A DNA stretch of 64,000 nt from Mycolicibacterium iranicum (GTDB lineage: Bacteria; Actinomycetota; Actinomycetes; Mycobacteriales; Mycobacteriaceae), in assembly GCF_001650495.1 (NCBI RefSeq), contig NZ_LWCS01000032.1, positions 124,001-188,000 of the forward strand, read 5' to 3'. Under the pieces are notes generated by a model that did not search any database, had not been told where the DNA came from, and saw only the letters and a list, made by a program, of their open reading frames with translations. The position numbers and the translations under genes are program-made. Below are positions 24,275 through 32,738 of the stretch, one piece after another (the stretch's first letter is position 1; each line of letters begins with the position of its first letter).

Positions 24275-25420
24275 ATGCCTGTCAACCGTGTTGCGATCGT
24301 CGGGGCTGCCCTCTCCGATTGCGGGCGGGTCCCCGACAAGACCGCGATGGCCCTGATGGCGCAGTCATCTCGACGCGCGATCGCGGACGCGGGCTTGTCA
24401 AAGAACGACATCGAGGGCTTCGGCGGACACGGCGCGCTCCTGCCTCCTCTCGAAGTCGCGGAATACCTCGGGCTGCGCCCAGGGTGGGTGGATGCGACGA
24501 ATACCGGCGGCTCATCCTGGGAGGTCATGGCGCGACACGCCGCGGCGGCGATCGCGGCGGGCGAAATCGAGGTCGCGCTGCTCACCTACGGCTCAACTGC
24601 GCGCTCTGATGTGAAGCGCCGGCAACGCGGGTCCATCGCAGCGATGAGCACCGGAGGTGCCATGCAGTACGAGGCGCCCTATGGCGCCACCCTGATCGCG
24701 AAGTACGCCATGGCGGCGCGGCGTCACATGATCGAGTATGGAACCACGGTCGACCAACTCGCCGAGGTGGCAGTCGCCGCACACGAGTGGGCAGCCATGA
24801 ATGACAACGCATTTGATCGCGATCGGCTCACCGCGGCCGGTGTGGCAGCCGCGCCCATGGTCGCCGAGCCGTTCACCACCAAACACGTGTGCCTGCGTAC
24901 CGACGGCGGAGGAGCGATTGTGCTGGCCAGCGAACGCGTTGCCAAGGACTGCGCGAAGGAACCCGTCTGGATTCTCGGTGCTGCCGATGCCACTTCCCAT
25001 GTCAGCATGAGTGAGTGGCCTGACTTCACCACATCGGCCGCTGCTGTCTCCGGACCTAAAGCCTTCGCCCAGGCGGGTGTCGATCCCAAGGACATCGACG
25101 TGTGCCAGCTCTACGATTCCTTTACCGCCACAGTCCTGTTCAGCGTCGAAGATTTGGGCTTCTGCGCCAAAGGGGAAGGCGGCGCTTTCATCGAGTCGGG
25201 TGCGCTCCGCCCTGGCGGGGTGCTGCCGACAAACACCGACGGGGGCGGTCTCGCATCCTGCCATCCGGGCATGCGCGGCATGTTCCTGATGGTCGAGGCC
25301 GCCCGGCAGTTGCGTGGCGAATGCGGGGAACGGCAGGTGGACGGAGCCAGACTGGCCTGCGTACACGCCATGGGCGGTTTCTTCAGCCACAGCGCGACAG
25401 TGATCCTGGGGACCAACTGA
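24275..25420 (+). CDS. Thiolase-fold protein without catalytic Cys (Ltp-type, probable retro-aldolase subunit)
   Basis: A 381-residue thiolase-superfamily protein of the lipid-transfer (SCP-x) group. The place of the nucleophilic Cys holds NTGGSSWEV, and the usual GHP motif is CHP (LASCHPGMRG), so ordinary thiolysis is unlikely. The segment DVCQLYDSFTATVLFSVEDLGFC is typical of Ltp proteins; its Tyr may serve as the acid/base of aldol cleavage, as in Ltp2-type aldolases. The next gene is a DUF35 protein that starts inside its stop codon, the same pairing as in steroid side-chain aldolases. It would release a ketone and a short acyl-CoA. Substrate unknown. Confidence 0.85.
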   Translation: MPVNRVAIVGAALSDCGRVPDKTAMALMAQSSRRAIADAGLSKNDIEGFGGHGALLPPLEVAEYLGLRPGWVDATNTGGSSWEVMARHAAAAIAAGEIEVALLTYGSTARSDVKRRQRGSIAAMSTGGAMQYEAPYGATLIAKYAMAARRHMIEYGTTVDQLAEVAVAAHEWAAMNDNAFDRDRLTAAGVAAAPMVAEPFTTKHVCLRTDGGGAIVLASERVAKDCAKEPVWILGAADATSHVSMSEWPDFTTSAAAVSGPKAFAQAGVDPKDIDVCQLYDSFTATVLFSVEDLGFCAKGEGGAFIESGALRPGGVLPTNTDGGGLASCHPGMRGMFLMVEAARQLRGECGERQVDGARLACVHAMGGFFSHSATVILGTN

Positions 25421-25824
25421 TGGGCGCAGCCGACCGGCCCACGACAGACACCGACAGCGACAGTTGGTGGTCCGCGATCCAGGAGCACGTCCTACAGGTG
25501 AACTCGTGTAACCGATGCGGGCGAAAGTCGTTGTATGCCCGCCCGTTTTGTCCGCACTGCTGGAGCGAAGACGTAACTCCGACCGCGGCAACAGGACGCG
25601 CGACGCTCTATACGTGGACGCTGGTACACCAGAACGCCGCCCCTTTCGATGTGCGCACTCCTTACACCGTGGCCATGGTCGATCTCGAGGAAGGTCCTCG
25701 GCTGATGACAACGATCGAACACTGCTCGGTCGAACAACTCCACGCCGGTATGCCACTGGTCGTCGCTTTCCGAACCGACGACGACGGATTTGTGGTGCCG
25801 ACATTCCGACCTCAGGAGAGCTGA
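25420..25824 (+). CDS. DUF35 zinc-ribbon/OB-fold protein, partner of the thiolase-like aldolase
   Basis: A 134-residue protein. The zinc ribbon is CNRCGRKSLYARPFCPHC (two CxxC pairs about ten residues apart), followed by an OB-fold with GRATLYTWTLVHQ and PYTVAMVDLEEGPRLMTTI. DUF35 proteins bind acyl-CoA and are needed by Ltp-type aldolases and by MaoC-like hydratases. The start overlaps the stop of the thiolase-like gene by one base (TGATG), so equal synthesis is likely. Confidence 0.9.
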   Translation: MGAADRPTTDTDSDSWWSAIQEHVLQVNSCNRCGRKSLYARPFCPHCWSEDVTPTAATGRATLYTWTLVHQNAAPFDVRTPYTVAMVDLEEGPRLMTTIEHCSVEQLHAGMPLVVAFRTDDDGFVVPTFRPQES

Positions 25825-25884
25825 AGAGGCTGCACGGCGCAATTTTTCGTCATCTAGCACGCACATATGAAAGGAACCCGAGGA

Positions 25885-27186
25885 ATGAACCGCGATGACA
25901 TGATTTTGATCAGTGTGGATGACCACACTGTTGAGCCGCCGGATATGTTCAGGAATCATTTGCCGAAGAGGTATTTGGATGAGGCGCCGCGGTTGGTGCA
26001 CAACGAGGACGGCAGCGATACTTGGCAGTTCCGGGATGTGGTGATTCCGAATGTGGCGCTGAATGCGGTGGCGGGTCGCCCGAAGGAGGAGTACGGGCTC
26101 GAGCCCCAGGGGCTTGATGAGATCCGGCCGGGGTGCTGGCAGGTTGATGAGCGGGTCAAGGACATGAATGCCGGCGGCATCCTGGGCTCGATGTGTTTCC
26201 CCTCGTTCCCCGGCTTCGCTGGGCGGTTGTTCGCCACCGAGGATCATGAGTTTTCGTTGGCGTTGGTTCAGGCCTACAACGACTGGCACGTCGAGGAGTG
26301 GTGCGGGGCCTATCCGGCGCGGTTCATCCCGATGACGCTGCCGGTGATCTGGGATCCCCAGGCGTGTGCGGCCGAGATCCGGCGTAATGCCGCCCGGGGG
26401 GTGCATTCGTTGACGTTCACCGAGAACCCGGCGGCGATGGGCTATCCGAGCTTCCATGATTTCGAGCATTGGAAGCCGATGTGGGATGCCCTGGTCGATA
26501 CCGACACCGTGCTCAATGTGCATATCGGGTCCTCGGGGCGGTTGGCGATCACGGCCCCGGATGCGCCGATGGATGTGATGATCACGTTGCAGCCGATGAA
26601 TATCGTGCAGGCCGCGGCGGATTTGTTGTGGTCCAAGCCGATCAAGGAGTATCCCGATCTCAAGATCGCGCTGTCTGAGGGCGGTACCGGGTGGATCCCC
26701 TACTTCTTGGAGCGGGTGGATCGCACCTATGAGATGCATTCGACGTGGACGGGTCAAGATTTCGGCGGGAAGTTGCCGTCGGAGGTGTTCCGCGAGCATT
26801 TCCTGACCTGCTTCATCGCCGATCCCGTGGGGGTCGAACTGCGCCACCAGATCGGGGTGGACAACATCTGCTGGGAAGCCGACTACCCGCACTCCGATTC
26901 GATGTGGCCCGGAGCCCCCGAACAACTCGACGAGGTCCTCACGGCCAACAACGTGCCCGACGACGAGGTCGACAAAATGACCTACCAGAACGCGATGCGC
27001 TGGTACCACTGGGATCCGTTCGCTCACATCCCGAAAGAGCAAGCCACCGTCGGGGCACTGCGCAAAGCCGCCGAAGGGCACGACGTCTCCATACACGCGC
27101 TGTCGAAACGAGAGCACAACGCCGGCTCTTCAGACTGGCAGGCGCAGATGAGCAAGGCCACCATCAATGTCAGCGGAGGCAAGTAG
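25885..27186 (+). CDS. Amidohydrolase-2 family protein with two-part codon use
   Basis: A 433-residue TIM-barrel protein starting at ATG 25885 with AAAGGA nine bases upstream. The first motif is SVDDHTVEPPD rather than HxH, later positions are LNVHIGSSGR and CWEADYPHSDSMWP. It is close to the 13997 protein in layout (EIRPGCW, FPSFPGFAGRLF, AYNDWHVEEW), with a C-terminal extension of about 50 residues (KEQATVGALRKAAEGHD). From about 25885 to 26830 the codons favour TTG, GAT, CAT and NNG, while the last third returns to the C-ending style of the neighbours. That suggests a mosaic gene. The reaction is unknown; C-C hydrolysis or decarboxylation is possible. Confidence 0.85.
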   Translation: MNRDDMILISVDDHTVEPPDMFRNHLPKRYLDEAPRLVHNEDGSDTWQFRDVVIPNVALNAVAGRPKEEYGLEPQGLDEIRPGCWQVDERVKDMNAGGILGSMCFPSFPGFAGRLFATEDHEFSLALVQAYNDWHVEEWCGAYPARFIPMTLPVIWDPQACAAEIRRNAARGVHSLTFTENPAAMGYPSFHDFEHWKPMWDALVDTDTVLNVHIGSSGRLAITAPDAPMDVMITLQPMNIVQAAADLLWSKPIKEYPDLKIALSEGGTGWIPYFLERVDRTYEMHSTWTGQDFGGKLPSEVFREHFLTCFIADPVGVELRHQIGVDNICWEADYPHSDSMWPGAPEQLDEVLTANNVPDDEVDKMTYQNAMRWYHWDPFAHIPKEQATVGALRKAAEGHDVSIHALSKREHNAGSSDWQAQMSKATINVSGGK

Positions 27187-27202
27187 GTTCTGCCTCGCGG
27201 GC

Positions 27203-28780
27203 CTATCCGGTGTTGACCAAGCGATTCGCCAGCATCCTGGGCCGCCCGTACGAGCGGGCGTCCAGGGTGTTGCGTTCCACTTTGCCGTTCGCGTTGAGCG
27301 GCAACGGCTGATCCCACAACACCAATTCCTCGGGCAGCTTGTACTTGGGTAGGCCGGCAGCTGTCAGGGCGTCGGCGACGTCATCGAGCGACAGCGTCGT
27401 CTCTGGCTCGAGAACCATCGCTACTGCCAGCCTCTCCCCCGTGACCGAGTCAGCGACAGAATAGGCAGCGCACTCCTTGACACCGGCAATCCGGGCGATC
27501 ACTTCATCGACCTCCGCCGTGGGAATTTTCAAACCGTTTCGGATCACGATGTCTTTGATGCGGCCCACGATTCGCACCCGATCGCCGGCCAGTTCGGCAA
27601 CGTCGCCGGTGCGAAACCATTCTTCGTCGAACGCGACGGAGTCCCCTTCGCCGCCCGTGTAGCCCAGGAAAGTGTGAGGACCCTTGATGCAACATTCCGT
27701 CGGCTCCTGGGCCGAACCCACCTTGATCTCGACGTCGCGCAGGGGTATTCCGTCATCGGCATGGCGGAGTTCCTTCGGCTCGGATCGCTGCCCAGATGTG
27801 CTGACGGGCACTTCCGACGAGCCGTAGGCACGCATGACGATGATCCCGAAGTCGTTCTCGATGCGTTCCACGATCCGCCGGTCCAACATCGTGCCGCCGA
27901 GGTAAACCGCACGCAGCGGGATGGTAGACCCTCGCAGAACCGCTTCGTCGAGAAGTCTGTCCAACAACCGATCTGGCCCGCCGTACCACGTCGCACCAGT
28001 CTTCACGAGCAGTTCGCAGGTCGCGGCCGGGTCCCAGCGGTCCTCCAGAATCACGGGTACTCCGAGCATCGGACCAATGAAGACCGCCTGAAGTACGCCA
28101 GTCACCGAGGCCATCGGGCTGATCAGGAAAATTCTGTCGTGCTCGGCCAGACCCGCCGCCGCGACATAATTTGATGAGGCCTTGACCAGGGTACTCAGCG
28201 AGTGAACGACCCCTTTGGGCGCCGAAGTAGTGCCGGAAGTGAAGAGGACCAGCGCTGGCTCATCTGCCGCGCGGATGGGTTGACCAGATGCGGGCCCACG
28301 GTAGGTACCGCCGCTATCACCGATCTCGATCCAACGCAACAGCCCGCAGAGCTCGGATCCACCGGCCTCGGGCCAGTTCGGCGCCAACCCGAACTCAGCA
28401 CCCGTACGCTTTGCAATATCGGTGATCTGCCGGTCTCCACTGGTCCGCGGGACAAGCAGGACGACGGCGTCGACTCGCAGCGCCGCGTGAATCGCAACCA
28501 GCGAACCCACATCGTTTCCGACCACCAGTAAGACCCGAACCGACTCGCCAATCCCCGCATCGCGCATCGCCGATGCCGCCGCATCGATTCTGCCGTCCAG
28601 CTCGGCGAACGTCAGTTCGCCCTGGCGGTCCCGCACCGCCGGCAGGGCGGGGGTACGTTTTGCGGCGAGCCGGACAAGGTCGAGGGATTCCGATGACCAG
28701 AAGCCCGCAGCCCGGTAACGATCCCTCAGAGATTCGGCTCGTAGTCTGGCCTGTCCCAGCAGCTCCGACGAGCTCGTCAT
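27203..28780 (-). CDS. Acyl-CoA ligase (AMP-binding)
   Basis: A 525-residue ANL ligase starting at ATG 28780 with GGGAGG seven bases upstream. A3 is LVLFTSGTTSAPKGVVHS, A5 is MRAYGSSEVPVSTSG, A7/A8 is RTGDVAELAGDRVRIVGRIKDIVIRNGLKIPTAEVDE, and the A10 Lys is in LNANGKVERNTL. The YGSSEVP motif resembles that of cyclohexanecarboxylate or short-chain acyl-CoA ligases. It is divergent from the SDR gene at 28838 and convergent with the amidohydrolase. It probably primes the substrate acid of this part of the island. Confidence 0.9.
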   Translation of the reverse strand: MTSSSELLGQARLRAESLRDRYRAAGFWSSESLDLVRLAAKRTPALPAVRDRQGELTFAELDGRIDAAASAMRDAGIGESVRVLLVVGNDVGSLVAIHAALRVDAVVLLVPRTSGDRQITDIAKRTGAEFGLAPNWPEAGGSELCGLLRWIEIGDSGGTYRGPASGQPIRAADEPALVLFTSGTTSAPKGVVHSLSTLVKASSNYVAAAGLAEHDRIFLISPMASVTGVLQAVFIGPMLGVPVILEDRWDPAATCELLVKTGATWYGGPDRLLDRLLDEAVLRGSTIPLRAVYLGGTMLDRRIVERIENDFGIIVMRAYGSSEVPVSTSGQRSEPKELRHADDGIPLRDVEIKVGSAQEPTECCIKGPHTFLGYTGGEGDSVAFDEEWFRTGDVAELAGDRVRIVGRIKDIVIRNGLKIPTAEVDEVIARIAGVKECAAYSVADSVTGERLAVAMVLEPETTLSLDDVADALTAAGLPKYKLPEELVLWDQPLPLNANGKVERNTLDARSYGRPRMLANRLVNTG

Positions 28781-28807
28781 GACCGTCCTCCCATGCAAAT
28801 CCTGGTT

Positions 28808-28818
28808 CTCGTTTCGAG
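28808..28818. promoter_or_regulatory. Short palindrome in a divergent promoter
   Basis: CTCGTTTCGAG is a perfect four-base inverted repeat around TTT, in the 57-bp gap between the ligase and SDR genes. It is not the GAGAA-N6-TTCTC element. A TAAATG-like -10 follows for the SDR gene, whose start codon is 20 bases further on. Confidence 0.35.
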
Positions 28819-28837
28819 TAAATGTAACCTCTCACTC

Positions 28838-29734
28838 ATGCCGTCTTCGCATCCGACTTCATCCGAGCACCCATCGCTGACCTTTGACGACCAGGTGGCC
28901 ATCGTCACCGGCGCGGGAGGAGGACTCGGACGTTGTCACGCGCTCGAACTGGCTCGCCGTGGCGCCCGGGTAGTGGTCAACGATCTCGGCAGTGCCGTCG
29001 ACGGCAGCGGAGCCTCGAGGTCCGCGGCGCAGGCTGTTGTCGACGAGATCACCGCCGCGGGCGGCATCGCGATAGCCAACGGCGACTCGGTGGCCACCGA
29101 CGAGGGAGGCGCCGCCATCGTGGCGGCGGCCAAGGATGCCTTCGGACGGGTGGACATCCTGGTCAACAACGCGGGCATCCTGCGCGACGCCGCCTTCAAG
29201 AACATGACGGCCGAGCAGATCGACGCGGTGGTCGCGGTACATCTGACTGGCGCCTTCAACGTGACCAGAGCCGTGTGGCCGATCATGAGGGAGCAGAACT
29301 ACGGCCGAATCATCCAGACAACCTCTGGGACCGGTCTTTTCGGAAACTTCGGACAGGCCAACTACGGCGCCGCCAAGATGGGCCTCGTCGGCATGATGCA
29401 TGTCCTCGCGATCGAGGGTGCCCGCGCCGGCATCGCCATCAACGCCATCGCACCCATCGCCCGCACTCGAATGACAGAGGACATCATGGGTGATGCCGGA
29501 AAGGCAATGGATCCCGAACTGGTAACCCCCGTGGTGGTCTACCTTGCCCACCGTGACTGCGACCGCACCGCACACATCTACTCCGTCGGCGCGGGCAAGG
29601 TGTCCCGAGTATTCATCGGCGTGACCAAGGGCGTTGAGAACACCGAGCTGACGGCGGAGTCCGTCGCAGCGTCGATCGACGAGATCGACGATACCGGCAC
29701 CTTCACCGTCCGCGGCGGACCGGTATCCGGCTGA
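28838..29734 (+). CDS. SDR, multifunctional-enzyme-type 3-hydroxyacyl-CoA dehydrogenase
   Basis: A 298-residue short-chain dehydrogenase starting at ATG 28838. The cofactor loop is VTGAGGGLGRCHALELARRGARVVVNDLG, then DILVNNAGILRD, the Ser in TTSGTGLFGNFGQANYGAAK and the Tyr/Lys pair in the same stretch. The NDLG motif and the long insert before QAVVDEI are those of peroxisomal MFE-2-type hydroxyacyl-CoA dehydrogenases. It would oxidise a 3-hydroxyacyl-CoA to the 3-keto form. Upstream in-frame codons are rejected because they run through the promoter gap. Confidence 0.9.
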   Translation: MPSSHPTSSEHPSLTFDDQVAIVTGAGGGLGRCHALELARRGARVVVNDLGSAVDGSGASRSAAQAVVDEITAAGGIAIANGDSVATDEGGAAIVAAAKDAFGRVDILVNNAGILRDAAFKNMTAEQIDAVVAVHLTGAFNVTRAVWPIMREQNYGRIIQTTSGTGLFGNFGQANYGAAKMGLVGMMHVLAIEGARAGIAINAIAPIARTRMTEDIMGDAGKAMDPELVTPVVVYLAHRDCDRTAHIYSVGAGKVSRVFIGVTKGVENTELTAESVAASIDEIDDTGTFTVRGGPVSG

Positions 29735-29736
29735 GG

Positions 29737-30555
29737 TCAGCGGCCCTGGAATTCAGGTGTACGCCGCTCTGTGAAGGCACGCAGCCCTTCCTTCAGGTCC
29801 GAGGTGTGCGAGATCAGCTCGGCGGCCCAGGCTTCCTGCTCGAACGCCCGATCCCGGCTGGATTCCGAGGACACCGCCAGAAGGCGCTTGGTGTGCGAAA
29901 GCATGACCGTCGGTCCCGCTGCAAGTCGACCTGCCAGCTGCTCGGCCGTCGCTGTGACCGCGTCGGGCGGTGTAACCCTGTTGACCAACCCGAGGCGCTC
30001 GCAGGCGGATGCGTCCACAGGCTCACCCAGCATGAGCAACTCCGTGGCCTTGCGCAGACCGACGATTCGGGTGAGCAGATGGATCGCCCCGGAGTCGGGC
30101 AGGATTCCGCGATGAACAAAGGCCTCGATCAGCGTGGCCTCCGACGACATCACCACCAGATCGCACGCCAGTACCAAACTTGCGCCCGCGCCGACCGCGA
30201 CGCCATTGACCGCGCCGATGACGGGCTTGCCGCAATCGAGCACCGATGTCACCAACCGTTGCCAGCCGTGTGCCAGCATTCGGGCGATATCGCCGGGGCG
30301 CTTCTCGGCAAGCGCCTGCGTCACCGAACTGTCGGTCTTGGACGGCAGCCCAGCCCCGGCGCAGAAGTGACGCGAGCCCACCGCGCCCAGAAGCACCGCT
30401 CGCACCGAGGGGTTGGAATTGGCATCCTCCAATGTCGCGGTGAGAGCATCACGAGCATTGGGCGACAACGAGTTTCCGACATCCGCTCGGTTGATGGTGA
30501 TCCGCAGGACGCCGTTGTCACCCTGCTCGACATCAATACCGGTCGGTTCGCTCAT
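29737..30555 (-). CDS. Crotonase-fold protein, PaaG-like isomerase type
   Basis: A 272-residue crotonase starting at ATG 30555 with GTGGAG six bases upstream. The core is VNGVAVGAGASLVLACDLVVMSSEATLIEAFVHRGILPDSGAIHLL. Ser and Phe replace the hydratase glutamates, while the Asp of the PDSG motif, which is catalytic in PaaG-type isomerases, is kept. An isomerase acting on an unsaturated or epoxy acyl-CoA is therefore more likely than a hydratase. It is convergent with the SDR gene (2-bp gap) and divergent from the dehydratase-like gene at 30656. Confidence 0.87.
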   Translation of the reverse strand: MSEPTGIDVEQGDNGVLRITINRADVGNSLSPNARDALTATLEDANSNPSVRAVLLGAVGSRHFCAGAGLPSKTDSSVTQALAEKRPGDIARMLAHGWQRLVTSVLDCGKPVIGAVNGVAVGAGASLVLACDLVVMSSEATLIEAFVHRGILPDSGAIHLLTRIVGLRKATELLMLGEPVDASACERLGLVNRVTPPDAVTATAEQLAGRLAAGPTVMLSHTKRLLAVSSESSRDRAFEQEAWAAELISHTSDLKEGLRAFTERRTPEFQGR

Positions 30556-30655
30556 GTTTTGCTCCACCCTGCGTTAACGACGTTTCCGTTTTTCGGGTAT
30601 CTTAATTTCCGCAACGGTGCCGGCGATAGTGCGGGCCACGACGAGGAGGCGCTGA

Positions 30656-31918
30656 ATGACTCAAACCTCCTCTACGACCGGACAGATCACTGACGAGGGA
30701 TTGGCCCGGCTGCGTGCCACCATCGGCATCGCAGTACCCCACACTCAGCCACCGCACTACGTCCGCCCCAACGAGGACAGTTTCAGGCACGTCGCAGAAA
30801 GTTACGGAGACGCCAACCCGCTGTGGTCGGATCCCGAGTACGCGGCGAAGACCGTCTGGGGCGAGCCAGTGGCGCCGCCCGCGCTCGTCGGAGGCGACAC
30901 ACTCATCGGCGAGGACGAAGTCACCGTGCTCTCCGACGAGGATCGCGCCCTCACCAAAGGGGACCCCCTGCGAGGGGTCCACGCGTTCTACGCGTCGTCG
31001 GCACGGGAGTGGTGGGCACCGTTGCGCGCCAATCACCGCGTATTTCGCCGCAATGCGCTGGTGGCAGCACTCGACAAGAGTAGCGAATTCGCCGGCCGCG
31101 CCATCCACGAGTGGTCGGCGCAGGTCTTCCAGGATGATGAGGGCGTCATCCTGGGCGGGCAGTACCGCAACATGATCCGCACAGAACGGAGCAAGGCGCG
31201 CGGCCAGAAAAAATACGAGGCGGTCGAACTGAAGAACTGGACCGAGGAGGAGATCGCCGACATCGACGCGCGGTATGCCAGCGAGGTCCCGCGCGGTGCG
31301 GAGCCCCGGTGGTGGGAGGACGTCGACGAGGGCGACGCACTTGGCCCGCTGACCAAAGGCCCGCTGACGGTTACCGACATGGTGTGCTGGCACGTCGGAA
31401 TGGGCACCGGAATGTACGGAGTGCGTCCGCTGGGTCTCGCCTGGCGCAATCGCCAGCGAATCCCGCGCTTCTACACACCGAACGAACACGGTGTACCCGA
31501 CGTGCAACAGCGGGTGCACTGGGAGCCCGACGCCGCACGCAATGCGGGTAACCCCACCACTTTCGACTACGGCCGTATGCGCGAGACATGGTTGATCCAC
31601 CTCTGCACGGACTGGATGGGCGATGACGCCTGGCTGTGGAAGCTCGACTGCGAGTTCCGCCTCTTCAACTATGTCGGCGACCTGCACACCATCACCGGAA
31701 CGGTCGAGCGCAAGTACCTGGCCGAAGGGGGCCGTCCGGCGATAGACATCGAACTGGCCGCGACCAACCACCGGGAACAGGTGACCGCTCCCGGACGCGC
31801 CACGATCCTGCTTCCCAGTCGCGAGCATGGCCCGGTACGGCTGCCCGACCCGCCGGGAGGGGCCACCGACCTCGCGGAGCTGCTGACCGCAGTGTCTGCC
31901 CAGTTCGCCGAGCGCTGA
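30656..31918 (+). CDS. Double-hotdog MaoC/FAS1-type dehydratase-like protein
   Basis: A 420-residue protein with GGAGG upstream. The N-terminal domain reads DSFRHVAESYGDANPLWSDPEYAAKTVWGEPVAPP, the MaoC-like hotdog start with an Asp and a Pro-rich loop. The C-terminal part (DFGYGRMRETWLIHLCTDWMGDD-like, then TITGTVERKYLAEGG) is a second hotdog. The group is annotated as FAS1-like dehydratase-domain or acyl dehydratase proteins and occurs in mycobacterial catabolic clusters. It probably hydrates or dehydrates an acyl-CoA and could replace the missing true enoyl-CoA hydratase. It is first of a seven-gene plus-strand run to 38449. Confidence 0.8.
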   Translation: MTQTSSTTGQITDEGLARLRATIGIAVPHTQPPHYVRPNEDSFRHVAESYGDANPLWSDPEYAAKTVWGEPVAPPALVGGDTLIGEDEVTVLSDEDRALTKGDPLRGVHAFYASSAREWWAPLRANHRVFRRNALVAALDKSSEFAGRAIHEWSAQVFQDDEGVILGGQYRNMIRTERSKARGQKKYEAVELKNWTEEEIADIDARYASEVPRGAEPRWWEDVDEGDALGPLTKGPLTVTDMVCWHVGMGTGMYGVRPLGLAWRNRQRIPRFYTPNEHGVPDVQQRVHWEPDAARNAGNPTTFDYGRMRETWLIHLCTDWMGDDAWLWKLDCEFRLFNYVGDLHTITGTVERKYLAEGGRPAIDIELAATNHREQVTAPGRATILLPSREHGPVRLPDPPGGATDLAELLTAVSAQFAER

Positions 31919-31923
31919 CGGCG

Positions 31924-32730
31924 ATGGCGTATCCGAGTGTCCCCGGACTTCGCGCACAGCACGAAGGTCCTGTTTTGACCCTGACATTCGATCGGGCTGA
32001 TCGCCGCAATGCCGTCAACGACGAGATGCTCGACGCAATGATCGACCACCTTGCCACCGCGGGTATCGACGAGACCGTTCGGGTGATCCGCATCGATGCC
32101 GAAGGGCCTGATTTCTGCGCGGGATCCGACCTGGTGGCCAATAACGCCCACTCGGAGCGCAAGCCTCGCGTCGGCAGTACGCAGCGCCGGTTGCCCAACA
32201 AGGCGAACCGACTGATACCCCTGCTCCTCGAAACCCAGGTTCCGATCGTCGCGGTGGTTCGCGGCTGGGCCGCAGGATTGGGTTTCCACATCGCAATGGC
32301 TTCTGACTTCTGTGTTGCCGCCGACGACGCCCGATTCTGGGAGCCGTTCATGGCCCGCGGCTTCAGTCCGGACAGCGGCGCGGCGTGGTTACTCCCGCGA
32401 CTCATCGGGATGGTGCGAACACGCCGCCTCCTCATGCTCGGTGAGGAACTCTCCGGCGCCACGGCGGCCGAATGGGGCATCATCCACCGCGCCCATCCCG
32501 GCGCCGATCTGGAGTCGGCTGCCGGTGCGCTCGTCTCGCGGTTGGCGGCCGCGCCCACCGTCGCCCTGGGTCTGACCAAATGGCTGCTGCAGTCGGGAAA
32601 CGGTCTCGATCTGGACCGGCACCTGCACAACGAAGCACTCGCGCTCGAACTGTCCAGCCGCAGCGAGGATTTCAAGGAAGGCCTGCGCGCCTTCCGGGAG
32701 AAGCGCGACGCAGAGTTCACCGGGCGCTAG
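31924..32730 (+). CDS. Crotonase-fold protein, PaaG-like
   Basis: A 268-residue crotonase starting at ATG 31924, five bases after the previous stop. The core is VRGWAAGLGFHIAMASDFCVAADDARFWEPFMARGFSPDSGAAWLL. His and Phe stand at the two hydratase Glu positions; the PDSG Asp of isomerase-type members is kept. The C-terminal SRSEDFKEGLRAFREKRDAEFTGR is ordinary for the fold. It shares the FxxRGxxPDSG arrangement with the gene at 29737, so both probably catalyse related isomerisations on different intermediates. Confidence 0.87.
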   Translation: MAYPSVPGLRAQHEGPVLTLTFDRADRRNAVNDEMLDAMIDHLATAGIDETVRVIRIDAEGPDFCAGSDLVANNAHSERKPRVGSTQRRLPNKANRLIPLLLETQVPIVAVVRGWAAGLGFHIAMASDFCVAADDARFWEPFMARGFSPDSGAAWLLPRLIGMVRTRRLLMLGEELSGATAAEWGIIHRAHPGADLESAAGALVSRLAAAPTVALGLTKWLLQSGNGLDLDRHLHNEALALELSSRSEDFKEGLRAFREKRDAEFTGR

Positions 32731-32738
32731 TAGGGACG

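Noticed and set aside
25492..27117. A 541-codon minus-strand frame opposite the DUF35 and amidohydrolase genes
   Set aside because: Shadow of strongly coding plus-strand genes in high-GC DNA; its composition is His/Arg/Pro-rich with no domain.
30602..31987. A 461-codon minus-strand frame opposite the double-hotdog gene
   Set aside because: Antisense shadow; the plus-strand gene has ribosome site, start and domain evidence.
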